Shown here piece by piece: positions 50,901 to 62,738 of a DNA stretch of 64,000 bases. This stretch comes from Batrachochytrium dendrobatidis JAM81 (Eukaryota > Chytridiomycota > Chytridiomycetes > Rhizophydiales), in the NCBI RefSeq assembly GCF_000203795.2, contig NW_006281105.1, forward strand, positions 558,001-622,000, in the 5' to 3' direction. Every line of letters starts with the position of its first letter. Within the stretch, counting starts at the first letter, position 1. A program made the translations under genes and the position numbers. The notes beneath the pieces are model-generated. The model was not told the origin of the DNA, ran no database searches, and worked only from the letters and a program-made list of their open reading frames with translations.

Positions 50901-53222
50901 CGATTGTTTGCGATCCCATTTTGTTAAGTGTGTTTGGACATCGTTTTATGAGTATTGCCGAACAAATGGGTCGCACGCTCCAAAAAACCTCCATTTCAAC
51001 AAATATTAAAGAGCGATTGGATTTCTCATGTGCGCTGTTTGGACCTGATGGTGGTCTTGTAGCAAATGCACCCCACATTCCTGTTCATTTAGGATCGATG
51101 CAGGAGGCTGTTCGATGGCAAATGACACATCTTAAGGGGCAGATAAATGACGGTGATGTCTTGGTGACCAACCATCCAACTTCTGGTGGATCTCATCTTC
51201 CAGATGTACGTATTTTGATGATATAGAGTTCGAGTATCAACCGTTTTTAAACAATATTTGATATTTTTAAACTTTATGATAGATTACTGTAATTACTCCT
51301 GTGTTTGAAAAAGAAAAAATTGCGTTGTTTGTTGCTAGTCGTGGTCATCATGCTGACATTGGTGGCATTCAGCCTGGATCCATGCCTCCAAACTCATGCG
51401 AGTTGTATCAGGAAGGTGCCGCCATCAAAAGCTTCAAGCTTGTTCAAAATGGTCATTTTGACGAGGCAGGCATTACCAAAATCCTTCTTGAGGATCCTGC
51501 TCAATTCGAGGGATGCAGTGGTACACGTGCTCTCCGTGATAATATCTCAGACTTGAAAGGTACTTATTTGAAGGCGGGATATTTGGGTGAATGCCTTCAA
51601 ATAACATATTTATTTTTAAACACAGCCCAAGTTGCTGCCAATCACAAAGGCATCACTCTTGTTTCAAGCCTAATCAAGGAATATGGTACGAACGTATACA
51701 CTTGCCTATTTGCATTGTATAGGCGCATTTCCATAAACCAACTGACTCGTCTTTTTTGGAATTTTTATCTGAAACTACAGGAATTCATATTGTTCAAGCA
51801 TATATGGGTTTTATCAGAGAGGTAATTTATGGTATTTGCTTGCATGCAGTCTACCCTGATAACTTATTAAATTACATTCAACATTTTTGGGAATGATTAG
51901 AATGCCGAGCTTGCTGTGCGTAATCTTTTTCGTACTACAGCCAAGCAGTATGGCAATGTGCTTGAAGCAGTCGATTATATGGACAATGGATCTCCTATTC
52001 ATTTGAAAATTACTATTGACTCACAAAGTGGATCTGCTGTATTTGATTTCAATGGCACGGGTGTTGAGGTATATGGAAATATCAATGCTCCACGATCTGT
52101 TACTTACAGTGCCATCATCTACTGTCTTCGATGTCTGATTAATATCGATATGCCGCTGAACCAAGGCGCGCTTGCACCTGTGAATGTTGTCATTCCAGAA
52201 GGATGCATGCTGAACCCATTTGAAAGTGCAGCAGTGGTGGGCGGCAACGTGCTCACTTCCCAGCGATTATGCGATGTGATTCTCAAGGCGTTTCAAGCGT
52301 GTGCCGCTTCACAGGGATGCTGCAACAACTTTACTTTTGGAATGGGTGGAAAAAGTGAAAAGGGTAAAGTTGAAGATGGGTTTGGGTACTACGAAACGAT
52401 TGCTGGCGGTGCAGGTGCAGGACCTACTTGGAATGGACGAAGTATGTTGTCAAACCATTTTTTGTATACTTTATAGTATTGTCACAAAGTCTATACGCAT
52501 TAATGTTTTATTTTAAATCAATACTTGCAGGTGGTGTTCATACTCACATGACTAATACTCGCATTACCGATCCCGAAATTATGGAGCGCAGATACCCTGT
52601 AATTTTGCATCAATTTGGACTTCGTAGTGGATCTGGAGGCAACGGACTTTATCATGGCGGAGATGGTATCATTCGTGAGGTATATTTCTACTGTCGTGGT
52701 AGTCTTGTTGGTAATCTACTCTGGACTAACCATGTGTATGCTGTGGTTAGATTGAATTTTTGGAAACACTGCAGGTGTCAATACTTTCCGAGCGTAGAGT
52801 GTTTCGCCCATACGGTTTAAATGGGGGCGAGGATGGTCAAGCTGCCATAAATATACTTTTACGCGCTGGAAAAACCTTGAGTGATGGATCTCGGGAGTAC
52901 CGTCATCTTAACTTTGGCGGGAAAAACTCGACCATAGTAAAGCGCGGCGATCGAATTCGTATTTCCACTCCTGGCGGTGGAGGCAAGTAATAGAATATCT
53001 TGTTTAAATCATGTTTATTTTGACTGGGCTAATGATTTGTATATAGGCTGGGGTACTTTTGAAGAATCGAGTAAAGCAGTTTCCGAGTCTCAACGATCTA
53101 AACGCAAGCGATCCAGTCTGGGACATAATGAAGTTGAAACACCAATCAAGCGTGTCAATGCTCTTCGAAAGACTGGTGGCGGGTCACTACAAAACTATAC
53201 TGATATGCAATTTTCTGCCTAG
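47924..53222 (+). CDS. OXP1: 5-oxoprolinase (ATP-hydrolysing), HyuA-HyuB fusion
   Basis: Opens 5-oxoproline to glutamate with ATP in glutathione turnover; cytosolic. ATG 47924 starts [20 protein letters not shown] and DCIAF, the nucleotide-binding opening. Exons continue [10 protein letters not shown] spliced to [30 protein letters not shown] HyuA sequence, [20 protein letters not shown] plus [27 protein letters not shown], and [20 protein letters not shown]. The HyuB half begins near 50930 with [39 protein letters not shown] and [14 protein letters not shown]. It ends TPGGGGWG, then a Lys/Arg-rich tail to QFSA at 53222. The tail beyond GGGGWG (about 50 residues, RSKRKRSS) is an extension that I cannot assign. 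Full length, no break seen. Confidence 0.95.
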
Positions 53223-53925
53223 CCGAGTTTAGTTGCTGACTGTTTTAACCATATCAATAAAATGGGATTCTATTCAAACTGACTCTTGGATTTGTTTGGT
53301 TTCTATATTTAAAATCTTAATACCAGATCATTGTGTACTCATTTCTGAATGTTGAGCCCAGATTTTCAATGCTACAAGTAGACGAGTCTGTTTTATAGCT
53401 CATCTGGTATCTAAGCCAATGATTTTGTTATATTGGCAGATGCGACCCAATAAAAACCCTTGAATCATGCATTAATCAAGTATACAACTGCGCATGACAA
53501 TACAAAGCACCAATTAAATAGACAGTCGTGTTTATTCAATTACTAGTCTTGTACGCATAGGGTAACAGTATAGTCCATTTCAAAATAAAGAGTAGATTAC
53601 AGGTAACCAAAAAGTAAAAAATGGCTATTTTAAAAGTCAAAACGACATCCAATATTCTACTACAACGGTTGAGCTAGCAAAACTGGATCAAGTCAAAAAA
53701 CTCCAAATCAATAAAGGGTATGTGGCTGACTATTCAAAAACAGTCATCAAACTTGATTCATGACTAGGAAAACACTCAATTAGACATACAAAAAATATTC
53801 ACAAACACGACAGACGCCATGCACTCGATTAACCTCTATTGTTTGATAATCGACTGTGCATATCAACCCTGATTGTAAATTCAATATATAAAAGCGTCTA
53901 TATCATACATATTTGCTGTGTTGCA
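53223..53925. other. intergenic, no gene recognised
   Basis: A 700-bp AT-rich gap between the convergent 5-oxoprolinase and membrane-protein genes. I found no coding exon, tRNA or repeat-family copy in it. It presumably contains both 3' untranslated regions and terminators. Confidence 0.5.
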
Positions 53926-55508
53926 TCATGCATTGTCGTCTCGTTTTGTTGGGCGACTGCCTGTTCCAAATGGATTTTCATCGTCAACGTCTGCATACTG
54001 GATATCGTCGTCGGAGGGACGGCTAGGCGACGAAGTTTCGGATCGTGCTTCCCAGTCATGCGATGGATCTGCAAGTTCTTGTCTAAATGCATCTGCAATC
54101 AGACGTGCATCTTGCAATGAAAACCCTGATGTTGCCGAAAGATTAAAATCTTCTGCCGATGCCAAAGGTACATTCAACGTTCCAGTAGACGATGCAGACT
54201 TGGCATGATGCGACGGTACAACTAGTTTTGAAAGCGACTGTGTTTGGTAGATTGGATGTGATGGATCATGGGTCAACGAAGCAAATGATTTGGGCGAAGT
54301 TCCAAACGATCCAACTGACAGTCCCAATGCTGATTGTTGAGACGCAAGGGTAGGAATCAAACCTGGTCGCAACGTATCAGCCTTCTTGGATGAATTCATA
54401 ATGTACATTGCAGGCTGTGGTAAAACATGTCCTTGCATGTTTGAGCTACTCGAGTCTGATATTGACGAGATGGGTCCAACAAGTGACGTGGTGGATGTTT
54501 TTTCAGTCCGTATGCCAGACATCAACAAGTTGGGCTGGACAATAGTCGCAGATTCAAGCGATTTGGACGAGAGAAGCGAAAAGGACGAATGACGCCGGAG
54601 CGCCAACGGAGTCAATCCTTCGCCGCATTCACCATACAAAAGCTGGTTGGCTGCGCGTTTACGACGGTAAAAAATAAAGACTGCAATACATACAGCTACA
54701 AGCACCACGGCTGCAACAATGCCTCCAATAAGGCCAGACGACGTGCTGTTAGACTCAGTGTTGCCATTGTTTGGCTCATTTGGCGGGTTGGCATGATTGT
54801 TGTTGCCATTAGAAGGTGAATGATCGGTGCTCGAGTTTGGATTAGTCGAGCCTGAAGTTCCTGAAGTTCCTGAACTTCCCGAGGTGGGGGATGGAGTGGT
54901 TGGCGGTATGGCTGCAATGGTTCAATAACGTCAGTACAAGATCGTCACAACACAATTGGTCATCAATCGACATGTCAGTCAACTTACATAGAGTTGCCCA
55001 TGTAAACGTTCCTCCATCCTGATAAGGTCCAGTCAGACACACTCTTGACAGCGAGTCCCTCAGTTGGAAAAAGAATTGGTTACGGGCAGCCTGTATGGAC
55101 TGGATCTGTGCATTGTTTGGTATATCAACAATAAATGATCCAGCATATCCAAGTGAATCCACTGCACCCAATGTCAATGGGGACCCAAATGTCATGACTA
55201 CTGGGAATGCAATGTTGCAAGGGTCGGCCACTTGCTGCATATTTCCCGTGAACATGGTGAGGATCAGCTGAGTCTGGTCCAGAAATGTTGGGATTTGGTT
55301 GATGGCATACCATATAGGGAAAGACTGTCCAAGAACAATGTTCTTCTGATCAATGCATAAACGGTCTGTGACCGAACAAACTCCCGCTGAATAGCATAGT
55401 TGATGTTAGTGGATTCAAACTACATGGTTTGATATGCATGTGCAACTATGATTTACCAATGACTAGACTCGGTGCTGTAGCAATCCACAGTATCAATGGC
55501 CAGATCAT
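53926..55508 (-). CDS. single-pass membrane protein with signal peptide and mucin-like stalk
   Basis: Not a family I recognise. ATG 55508 encodes a likely signal peptide, MIWPLILWIATAPSLVIG. The next exons give a secreted domain with conserved-looking cysteines: AGVCSVTDRLCIDQKNIVLG, QVADPCNIAFPVVMTFGSP and DSLSRVCLTGPYQDGGTFTW. After an intron comes a Ser/Thr/Pro/Gly/Asn-rich stalk (SPTSGSSGTSGTSGSTNPNS and more), then a transmembrane helix LIGGIVAAVVLVAVCIAVFI with a stop-transfer YRRKR. The cytoplasmic tail of about 240 residues is Ser-rich with no recognised domain and ends TKRDDNA. The layout is that of a cell-surface sensor or adhesion protein. Function unknown. Confidence 0.72.
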
Positions 55509-55754
55509 TGATGTTTCAGTAGTAGTTGCAAGTGTCTTGTAATAAGAGTTGCTGTTCTGCAAACCACTGCGTCTGTCTGCTGGTTTACATCAAAAGTAAG
55601 TCATTTAAACTGTTTTCAACCAATTGATTCAAATACATTTACATTGTCTTGATAGATTGTACTGGTAGCTGCACCGACCTGTTATTCCTACTGTTCGTTA
55701 CTATCACTTGTCTTGTCGTTTGCGCTTGTTTCAATAACAATTTGAATGGTTTAA

Positions 55755-55854
55755 ATGTGTTGAATTAGCTAAATATATGTTGAATTGGCCAAATATGTGT
55801 CAGATTGCCCAAATGTGTGTCAGATTGCCCAAATTCACGTCAAATCAATCAAAT
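55755..55854. repeat. five imperfect 20-bp tandem units
   Basis: Five consecutive 20-mers each end in AAAT (for example ATGTGTCAGATTGCCCAAAT at 55795-55814, then GTGTGTCAGATTGCCCAAAT). The second unit contains TTGGCCAAAT, the word found in two promoters near 21.1 and 23.5 kb. A further pair of CATTCATAAATTGTT words follows at about 55859 and 55889. It lies in the 537-bp gap upstream of the membrane-protein gene. Confidence 0.8.
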
Positions 55855-56045
55855 GCTTCATTCATAAATTGTTGGCATTGAATCATCATTCATAAATTGT
55901 TACAGTTGTACTGGTTCAACACTTGATAAATAATCATACATTCAACATCTGGCTTGGTTTCAATTTTAGTACATACATAAAACTTCAATTGATCCATTCA
56001 CTGAATCATCATAAACTCCTTGATTCATTCAATGTTGGATAAAAC

Positions 56046-56340
56046 CTATACACCTTCACCCATCACATCGCGATATAAAGCCATCAACGACTCATATCCA
56101 CCAATGCTTCCACCTAATATCCCAATAAATATAATAGTAGCTCCAAAAACCAGTTCCGTTATACTACGTCCTTGCAGGCCAAATATCTTGTAGTAAAACA
56201 CTACTGGGAACACAAAGATCAGCATCGTATTGGCTACGGCGCCAAGAAAAGTCATCAGGTCTGAAAAGTAGGGAACTGCCATTGCTATAAATGCAATCCC
56301 AACCATTAAACATGTGCGAAGAATAGCTTTTAGACACGGT
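56046..56340 (-). pseudogene. C-terminal remnant of an amino-acid transporter (AVT/AAAP type)
   Basis: The minus-strand frame reads LMVGIAFIAMAVPYFS, DLMTFLGAVANTMLIFVFPV, VFYYKIFGL and FGATIIFIGILGGSIGGYES, ending RDVMGEGV at 56046. This is the last three helices of an amino-acid/auxin permease. Upstream the frame meets a stop in the same codon phase, and homology ends at about 56340, exactly where a repeat-family end (ATATTCACATAAGGG) begins. The remaining eight or so helices are not found on the far side of the repeat. It looks like a gene cut by insertion of, or recombination at, the repeat. Confidence 0.7.
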
Positions 56341-57212
56341 CATATTCACATAAGGGAGCATCAAAAAGGCTAAAATGCATAATAAACAGTCCCATGTTGA
56401 ATTAGTGCCAATTTATTGAACAAGATTGTATTCTTGAAACCATTGTTCACAAACAGTTTATGCTGGTTTATCATCCAAATATGTCCTTTTACGTATGAAT
56501 ATCTATCTTATATAATAGATTATCATCAAATGATTGATGGTTTAACAACCCTGTGGTCATCAACACTTGAATGACGAGACGTTCCAAACGCAAATATCAG
56601 TCAACAATGTCAGTGATCTTGATGATAATATTACGTACAAAAACCAACTCTTGAGTCACAGACAGATTGGCAACAATGAATATGTTCAGAATTTTATTGA
56701 CACTATCCAAACAAATTCAATATCTGGATTGCAATGTATGAATCTGATGATCGCACAATGTATGATTCCATAAACTCAAAAATGCAAGGTGTAACACACC
56801 AGTTTAAAACTATAGTTTGGTTGTGTATCCTATGATGGTCGGTGTGTTTAAAAACTGATCAAGTTGTCAAGACTTTCTAAACAATGACATGCAACATTCC
56901 AAAACACGCATGTTATTCCAAACAGTATTCCATTCCACAAAACAACTATTTGATCAGATATGGTTTACCAAGCATTCAACAAACGGCGCGCAGATTGGAG
57001 CTACACTACACTACTCCATGTTGTCGATTTTTAACCCAGCATAAATGACTCGAGTATAGTAAGGAATGAGGTTGTGTCAATCAATTCCAGACACCGACGA
57101 GTTGAGGACGTCTATTCAAGTCAATATGTACTGGAAAAACAACACATACTAAACTATTGTTTATTTCATAGTCAATCACTGCAAGATATGGTCTATTTTA
57201 CGTGAATACAGC
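56341..57212. repeat. longer, diverged copy D of the TIR-element family
   Basis: Left end ATATTCACATAAGGG (about 56344); right end TTTTACGTGAATACAGC (57197-57213), an inverted match. Inside, TTTAAAACTATAGTTTGGTT, GTGTATCCTATGATGG (about 56803-56838) matches the reverse complement of copy C's CATCATATGATG...AAACTGTAGTTTTAAAC. At about 870 bp it is larger than copies A to C but holds no transposase-like frame. Its right end is about 80 bp upstream of the PFK-2/FBPase-2 start codon. Confidence 0.55.
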
Positions 57213-57290
57213 GGTGGGTCAGATTATACAATGAATCCTCAGCCACAAAACGACATCAAATAGTTATTTGCGGTTTTATCTTCTAGTTCA

Positions 57291-59329
57291 ATGGAACAAC
57301 TAAGCCATTCTACTTTTGTTGCAGATACTGCCAAGCCATCCCAGGAGAGTCCTTCTAATCCTAGTCTTATTATAGCTACCGACTCGACTGCATCGCATTC
57401 AGCTCCTTGTACTTCCGAGTCAATATCCTCATCTAGACCAAAGCCAAATGTTGATACTTCCAAGCCTACCTCAGTAGAGCCTGCTGCTCCATCTTGCAAA
57501 TTAGCATGTGTTATGGTGGGCCTACCTGCTCGGTATGTAATAAATCCTGTGATATCTCCAATGTGTTGCTCATTGCCAATGTAGTTCAGTTGTAATTGAC
57601 TTGAATTTTGCGGCTTATTGCTTTGGATATTTTGAGATTGCCTTGACCTATACTATGTAATAGTCTGCTCTGTGTTTATAACAGATTTGATGATGATATA
57701 TTAGTGGAAAGACCTATATTGCACGCAAAGTAGCCAGATACCTTACTTGGTTGGGCCATAGGTCTCGACTGTTCAATGTGGGTGCATACAGAAGAGATGC
57801 TATTGGCGTTGCTCAGCCCAGCTCATTTTTTGATCCTAGTAACGAGGACCATTCTCGCAAACGAATGGAGCTGGCTATGGTTGCTCTTGATGATATGCTA
57901 AACTGGCTAGATGATGATACCACTAGCGACGGAGTTGAAAGTGGATCACTTAATTTTCAGCAGCACTATGACATCCAAGCAGCCAAAAAAGCTTCTTCAA
58001 ATAAAGAAACGAAAAAGTCTAGCTCAGTAGTGCAAACGCCAAAGCCTGATGGGCCTGTTTTGGCTCAAGCAACTGGTGAATTCGCATGTGTTGCCATGTA
58101 TGATGCAACAAACTCTACTATTGAACGACGCAGTCTGATCGCCCAACGATGTCGTGAACGAGGCGTTGATGTCATGTTTGTTGAGAGTATCTGTGAAGAC
58201 GAGCAGTTGATTATGGCCAATATTCGCGAGGTAATGGACGTTATTTAAACTCATGACATCTATATGTGTTTATCCACGACAGGTTTACTTGAGATCTGGC
58301 TTAACCGGTTTGTTTTTTTGTTGGCATGATTAGGTCAAGATCTCATCCCCAGACTACAAAGACACTGACCCAAAGAAGGCCATTGAGGATTTTCAGCATC
58401 GTATCAAGTTTTACGAGCAAACCTATGAAACTCTACATCCAAGCGAACTCGACAACCGTATTGCATTTGCAAAACTCATTAATGTAGGAAATCAAGTTAT
58501 TGTCAACAGGATTCGAGGATACATTCATTCTCGCATTGTCTACTTTCTCATGAATTTGAATACCACTCCAAGATCGTTTTACTTTTCAAGACATGGAGAA
58601 AGTATGTTTAACGTTTCACAGCGGATTGGGGGCGATTCAGATCTATCATGGAGAGGTGCACAGTTTGCAAAAAAACTTCCAGATATTATTCAACAAAACT
58701 TGGGCAAGGAGACTCAGTTGACCATTTGGACCTCGACACTTCGCAGGTGAGTACAGTCCTGTAGAATGGCTTGGTAATTCATTTTATTTTAACCCATATA
58801 ACTTGTGTGCTGTAGAACACAACAAACTGCACAGCACCTCAATTTTCCCAAGGTGCAATGGAAGCAGCTTGATGAGATTGATTCTGGACTGTGTGATGGC
58901 TTGACTTATGCAGAAATAGAACTCAAATACCCAGCCGATTTTGCTGAGCGAGATACTGACAAATTCAACTATCGCTATCATGGCGGAGAATCTTATCGCG
59001 ATCTTGTTCATCGTTTAGAGCCAGTCATTCTTGAATTGGAACGACATCATGAGCCCAATCATTCCATTTTGATTATTGGCCATCAAGCTGTTCTTCGATG
59101 CGTATATGCTTATTTTCTTAATATTTCCCACGAGGAGCTACCTTATATTAAAGTGCCATTGCACACGGTTGTAAAGCTGACACCCAAAGCATATGGGTGT
59201 GAGGAAGAGCGGTTTGCATTGGATATTGCTGCAGTTGATACTCACCGTGAACGACCAGCACGGTCAACGATTGGTACGACTCCTGGAAGCGATAAATCCC
59301 ATGGGGAAATGCCACCCACATCGAGATAG
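57291..59329 (+). CDS. 6-phosphofructo-2-kinase/fructose-2,6-bisphosphatase
   Basis: Makes and removes fructose 2,6-bisphosphate, the glycolysis regulator; cytosolic. ATG 57291 leads a Ser/Pro-rich N-terminus, then [11 protein letters not shown] spliced to [20 protein letters not shown] (Walker A). It continues [49 protein letters not shown], and [20 protein letters not shown] after an intron. The phosphatase half has [20 protein letters not shown] (phospho-His), [37 protein letters not shown] and [18 protein letters not shown] (second catalytic His). Between [10 protein letters not shown] and FACVAMYD the kinase domain carries an insert of about 60 residues rich in Ser, Lys and Thr (57910-58080). 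Both active sites look intact, so it should be bifunctional. Confidence 0.94.
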
Positions 59330-59503
59330 GGCTGTTGAAATGAACTTTGAGCTTTTTATTGTGTATATAGATTGTGCTGAGATCTACTTGAAACTCATGG
59401 AGTTGGCAGGCTAGTCATGAAGCCTGAGGGCAACAGACAGTCGTTTGAATTTGTGTTTACTCGAGAAATCTTGCATTAGCAAACCATTTGGCTTTTCCTT
59501 GTC

Positions 59504-61055
59504 ATGTCGTCTATTGCAAACACTCTTGATACTGCGCCTATGGTCCAGGAATCCAAAGATACTGGTGCTGTTGTCACCAACGAATCTCTGGCCGACTCTA
59601 TTGATTCTGCTACCGACAATCAGCAAAGCATACCGCCAGCCAAACCCACAAATGGTTCTAAACTCGCTGGCATTTCTCCCATATCCCAGCTTCCCAAATC
59701 CAAACCCAAGGTCCCTCGTAAAGAATTCTTTACCAATATTGCTCTCTTTATCGTACTGGTTTTCTACACTGCCTGCTGCATTATTCTCCTTCAGCTGCCT
59801 TCTCTTTTTATTCTTTACGGACCTTATCCATTACTATTTATTTTCAAGCCAGCTGATAAGATATGGCTCAAACGCACGTCATACAACATGTACAAGTGGT
59901 ATAATCGCTATTTGGAGTCTATTTTTGGATCTTCGGTTGTTATGCTAGTGAATACGCTTGCTCCTGCTACGCTGGTGATTACTGGTGATATTGAGGCGAT
60001 TAAAGATACAAAACAACTGATTCTCATGTCAAACCATCAGATTTATGTGGATTGTATGTATTGAGCTTTTGGGATTGTTGATATTATTCTAGCCCGTGTC
60101 TGCACAAGTCAAGGTTGGAGCACTGGACTAATACTATATGATTGTATAACTAAATGATACAGGGGCATATCTGTGGTGCTTGGCTCGCCTTACCAATCAT
60201 CATGCAGATCTCAAGATCATGCTCATGTCTGTACTGAAATACCTCCCTCTTTTTGGAGTCAGTATGGCCATGTTTGAGTTTATCTTCCTTGATCGTAAAT
60301 TGTCTGTTGACCATCGAAACATTGTGAACATCATGTCTCGACAGAAAACCGATGCACCCAATCTTCCAATGATGCTCGTTATTTTTCCAGAAGGCACTCT
60401 CAATACACCGAATAATCGCGAAGTCAGTCGATCGTATGCCAAAAAGACGGATATACCGGATGATCCAGAATACGTTATTCTTCCCAAAGGAACAGGGCTA
60501 TTCATGTGCTGTGATGTCTTGTACCCACAAGTAGATCGAATCTTTGATGTGACAGTTGGATATGGAGCATTGAGTGCCGAACAGATTCCGTATGAAGAAT
60601 ATCTGCCTGGCAATGTATTTTTCTCCAAGAAATATCCTCCTGCAGTTCATATGCATATTCAATCCTTCCCTATCAATACTTTGCCTGGGTTTGATGGTGC
60701 ACTGACAGCCGAGACACTTGCGCTAGATCCAGCATTTAAGCAAAGTGCGACCACTGCAGCAGCAAAATCTGGAGCATTTACCCCAATAGTCGAAGCTCGA
60801 CGTCATGTGTTTTCCGAATGGGTGCGAAAGCGGTTTATGTACAAGGACAAGTTGATGGAGAGATTTTATGCCGAGGGAGAGTTTCCATCTGTCGAGGTTG
60901 GAGTAAATGATCCTCAACCTCTCGATAAGATTGAGAAAAGAGTTATACCAGACCCAAAGGACTGGGCCAAAATAGTTGGATGCTGGCTATCGCCCATGTA
61001 TACGGTTCCTATTTACTTGCGTATCTTGTGGATGATACTGCGTTTATTCTTCTAA
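59504..61055 (+). CDS. LPLAT-family acyltransferase (Cst26/LCLAT type)
   Basis: Predicted lysophospholipid or 1-acylglycerol-phosphate acyltransferase of the ER membrane. ATG 59504 starts a Ser/Thr/Pro-rich tail of about 75 residues. A hydrophobic hairpin follows (ALFIVLVFYTACCIILLQLP, SLFILYGPYPLLF). Motif I is LMSNHQIYVD (NHx4D, about 60030-60056), directly before an intron; exon 2 (from about 60164) gives WAYLWCLARL. Next come MFEFIFLDRKL (motif II region), MMLVIFPEGTLNT (motif III, FPEGT) and ILPKGTGLFMCCDVL (motif IV region). The C-terminus has two more hydrophobic stretches (PIYLRILWMILRLFF). Overall layout matches yeast Cst26/Psi1 and animal LCLAT1. Substrate not determinable. Confidence 0.88.
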
Positions 61056-61402
61056 AAATTTGAAATTGCACAATTATGATTCAATGGAAGATTATTCATT
61101 GCAGTAGATTACTGCGACAAAACTGAAGCTCGTTTACAGTTGAATTTTAATGGTAGTGAGTCGGAGTGTCTGAACCAACTGTTGCGACACATGGCATCAG
61201 AATGGAGATGAGTGGAAAATGGTCGAGATGATCCAACTTTACCGCCAAGACGGATGAAAGCACTGCAACACCAAGCATAGTGCTCTTTAGCTTATCTCTG
61301 GACATCCAATCACTCACCACTACCATTTCTACTTCCGTCAATCCTGGTGCAGTCTACCTGCTTGCTGTTTCTTTCACAGCCCTTGCAGTTGCTCTTACAC
61401 TA

Positions 61403-62305
61403 ATGCTCACCATGACCAGAGCCGGCAGAGTCTCGTCCTCTCGCTCCTGGTCATCTAAAAACAAGCCCATGACACAACAAGCCTATCTGGAGTCTTTCAA
61501 GCCCTTTACTGTCAACAAGTCTTCTCGTCTGACAGCAACCGACCCTCTCTCCACTCTACCATTGGAGCTTCTTCTGTTCACTCTCAGTTTTCTCTCTGCT
61601 AAAGATCTCCTCACTACATCTAGTTTAAGCTCCTTACTCTGGGAACTCAGTCATGACGAATCTCTTTGGAAACAGCTCTGCAAGCAATCTTGGAGCAGCA
61701 AGAGACACTTGCCTCTTCGTCTCTTTCCCTTTTATGCTTATGGCCCATTACTTGATAAACTCAGCGTGAGCGAGTGTAAAGATATCCTCAAGGGTCGTGG
61801 AGCTAACATGCCTCCTCAGCTCGAATCCGAGGACATTCATGTGCTAAAGTCACAAGTCACTGCATCTACTCCTTCTCATGCTGTCTGTGGAGCCTGCGCT
61901 AGTAAGTGGAAAGCAAGTTATTTTGCTGCTCAGATCGATTTACACCGAAAGGTGATCACTGAACAGGAACTGCAGCTGCTTGATTGGCACTATATCGACA
62001 CCTGGACTCTACATGATGGTGGATATTCTGATGATTCTGAAAGTATGCTCAATGACGATGATGATACATCGATCAATACCCACCATAGCAATGCTACCAA
62101 TAATAAGCCACAGTATCCCATTGTCAACTTTTTTGCTGACGGTACTCGCGGACCCATTAGTGGATCTCGTCCTAGACGCTGCGATTATATTATGACTGCT
62201 GATGGTCATGTTCAAGTCGGTCAGTATCCCCGTCATGTTGTGCATCGTCGATCTGATGGTCGCTGGGTAATTCAAAACGACTGGGTAACCTACAAATCCA
62301 TATAA
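61403..62305 (+). CDS. F-box protein
   Basis: An F-box of the form DPLSTLPLELLLFTLSFLSA, KDLLTTSSLSSLLWELSHDE and SLWKQLCKQSW (about 61540-61690) should recruit the protein to an SCF ubiquitin ligase through Skp1. The rest has no repeat domain that I recognise; it includes CGACASKWKASYFAAQIDLH, an acidic loop DDSESMLNDDDDTS, and a compact end with PRRCDYIMTADGHVQVGQYP and RRSDGRWVIQNDWVTYKSI. The frame is open upstream to about 61235 and encodes a hydrophobic segment (VYLLAVSFTALAVALTLML) but lacks an ATG, so either translation starts at ATG 61403 or a missed 5' exon adds a membrane helix. Unspliced otherwise. Confidence 0.75.
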   Translation: MLTMTRAGRVSSSRSWSSKNKPMTQQAYLESFKPFTVNKSSRLTATDPLSTLPLELLLFTLSFLSAKDLLTTSSLSSLLWELSHDESLWKQLCKQSWSSKRHLPLRLFPFYAYGPLLDKLSVSECKDILKGRGANMPPQLESEDIHVLKSQVTASTPSHAVCGACASKWKASYFAAQIDLHRKVITEQELQLLDWHYIDTWTLHDGGYSDDSESMLNDDDDTSINTHHSNATNNKPQYPIVNFFADGTRGPISGSRPRRCDYIMTADGHVQVGQYPRHVVHRRSDGRWVIQNDWVTYKSI

Positions 62306-62738
62306 ATTCTATATTCCATTTAAACCTGTTTTTTTCCGTTTTGCTGCATCTTTGTATTTTGTATATACTGTCGTTGGTTGGAACAAGATGAGGCCATGTC
62401 TATTTTTTGAATTGATGTCATTTTTGGTTATTACAGGGCAGATCTACCCATTTGGGGTATTTTATTATTGTCCAGCCAGCTTGAATATTTCAAATTTCAT
62501 TTAGCTGCAATAAACCATTTTATACATCAAGCAATAGCCTTGCAATAGTATATGCAAAAGACAGGCTGATGACAGTTTGTGGTGTTGATTGAATTTACAG
62601 CAATTATGTATGCACCAAAAACCGATTTGGTTTATTTTATAGCAAGATTCAAGCCACAAATTTATTTCTATTTGAACAATGCGATGATTTTTATTTGAAT
62701 ATACACAGCAACAGCAACAGGAATTTGAAATTATAGTT
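62306..62738. other. intergenic, no gene recognised
   Basis: A 433-bp AT-rich gap between convergent genes. No exon, tRNA or repeat-family copy was seen. Confidence 0.5.

Noticed and set aside
55755..55854. Tandem 20-mers considered as a CRISPR-like array
   Set aside because: Units are directly adjacent with no spacers, imperfect, and in a eukaryotic genome; a simple minisatellite explains them.
56567..56773. 68-codon open frame inside repeat copy D as a possible transposon gene
   Set aside because: No transposase motif or DDE-like residues, AT-rich composition, and not conserved in the other copies.
61280..61402. Upstream open extension of the F-box gene with a membrane-like helix
   Set aside because: The frame has no ATG before 61403 (position 61280 is GTG) and no convincing 5' exon, so I did not include it in the coding region.
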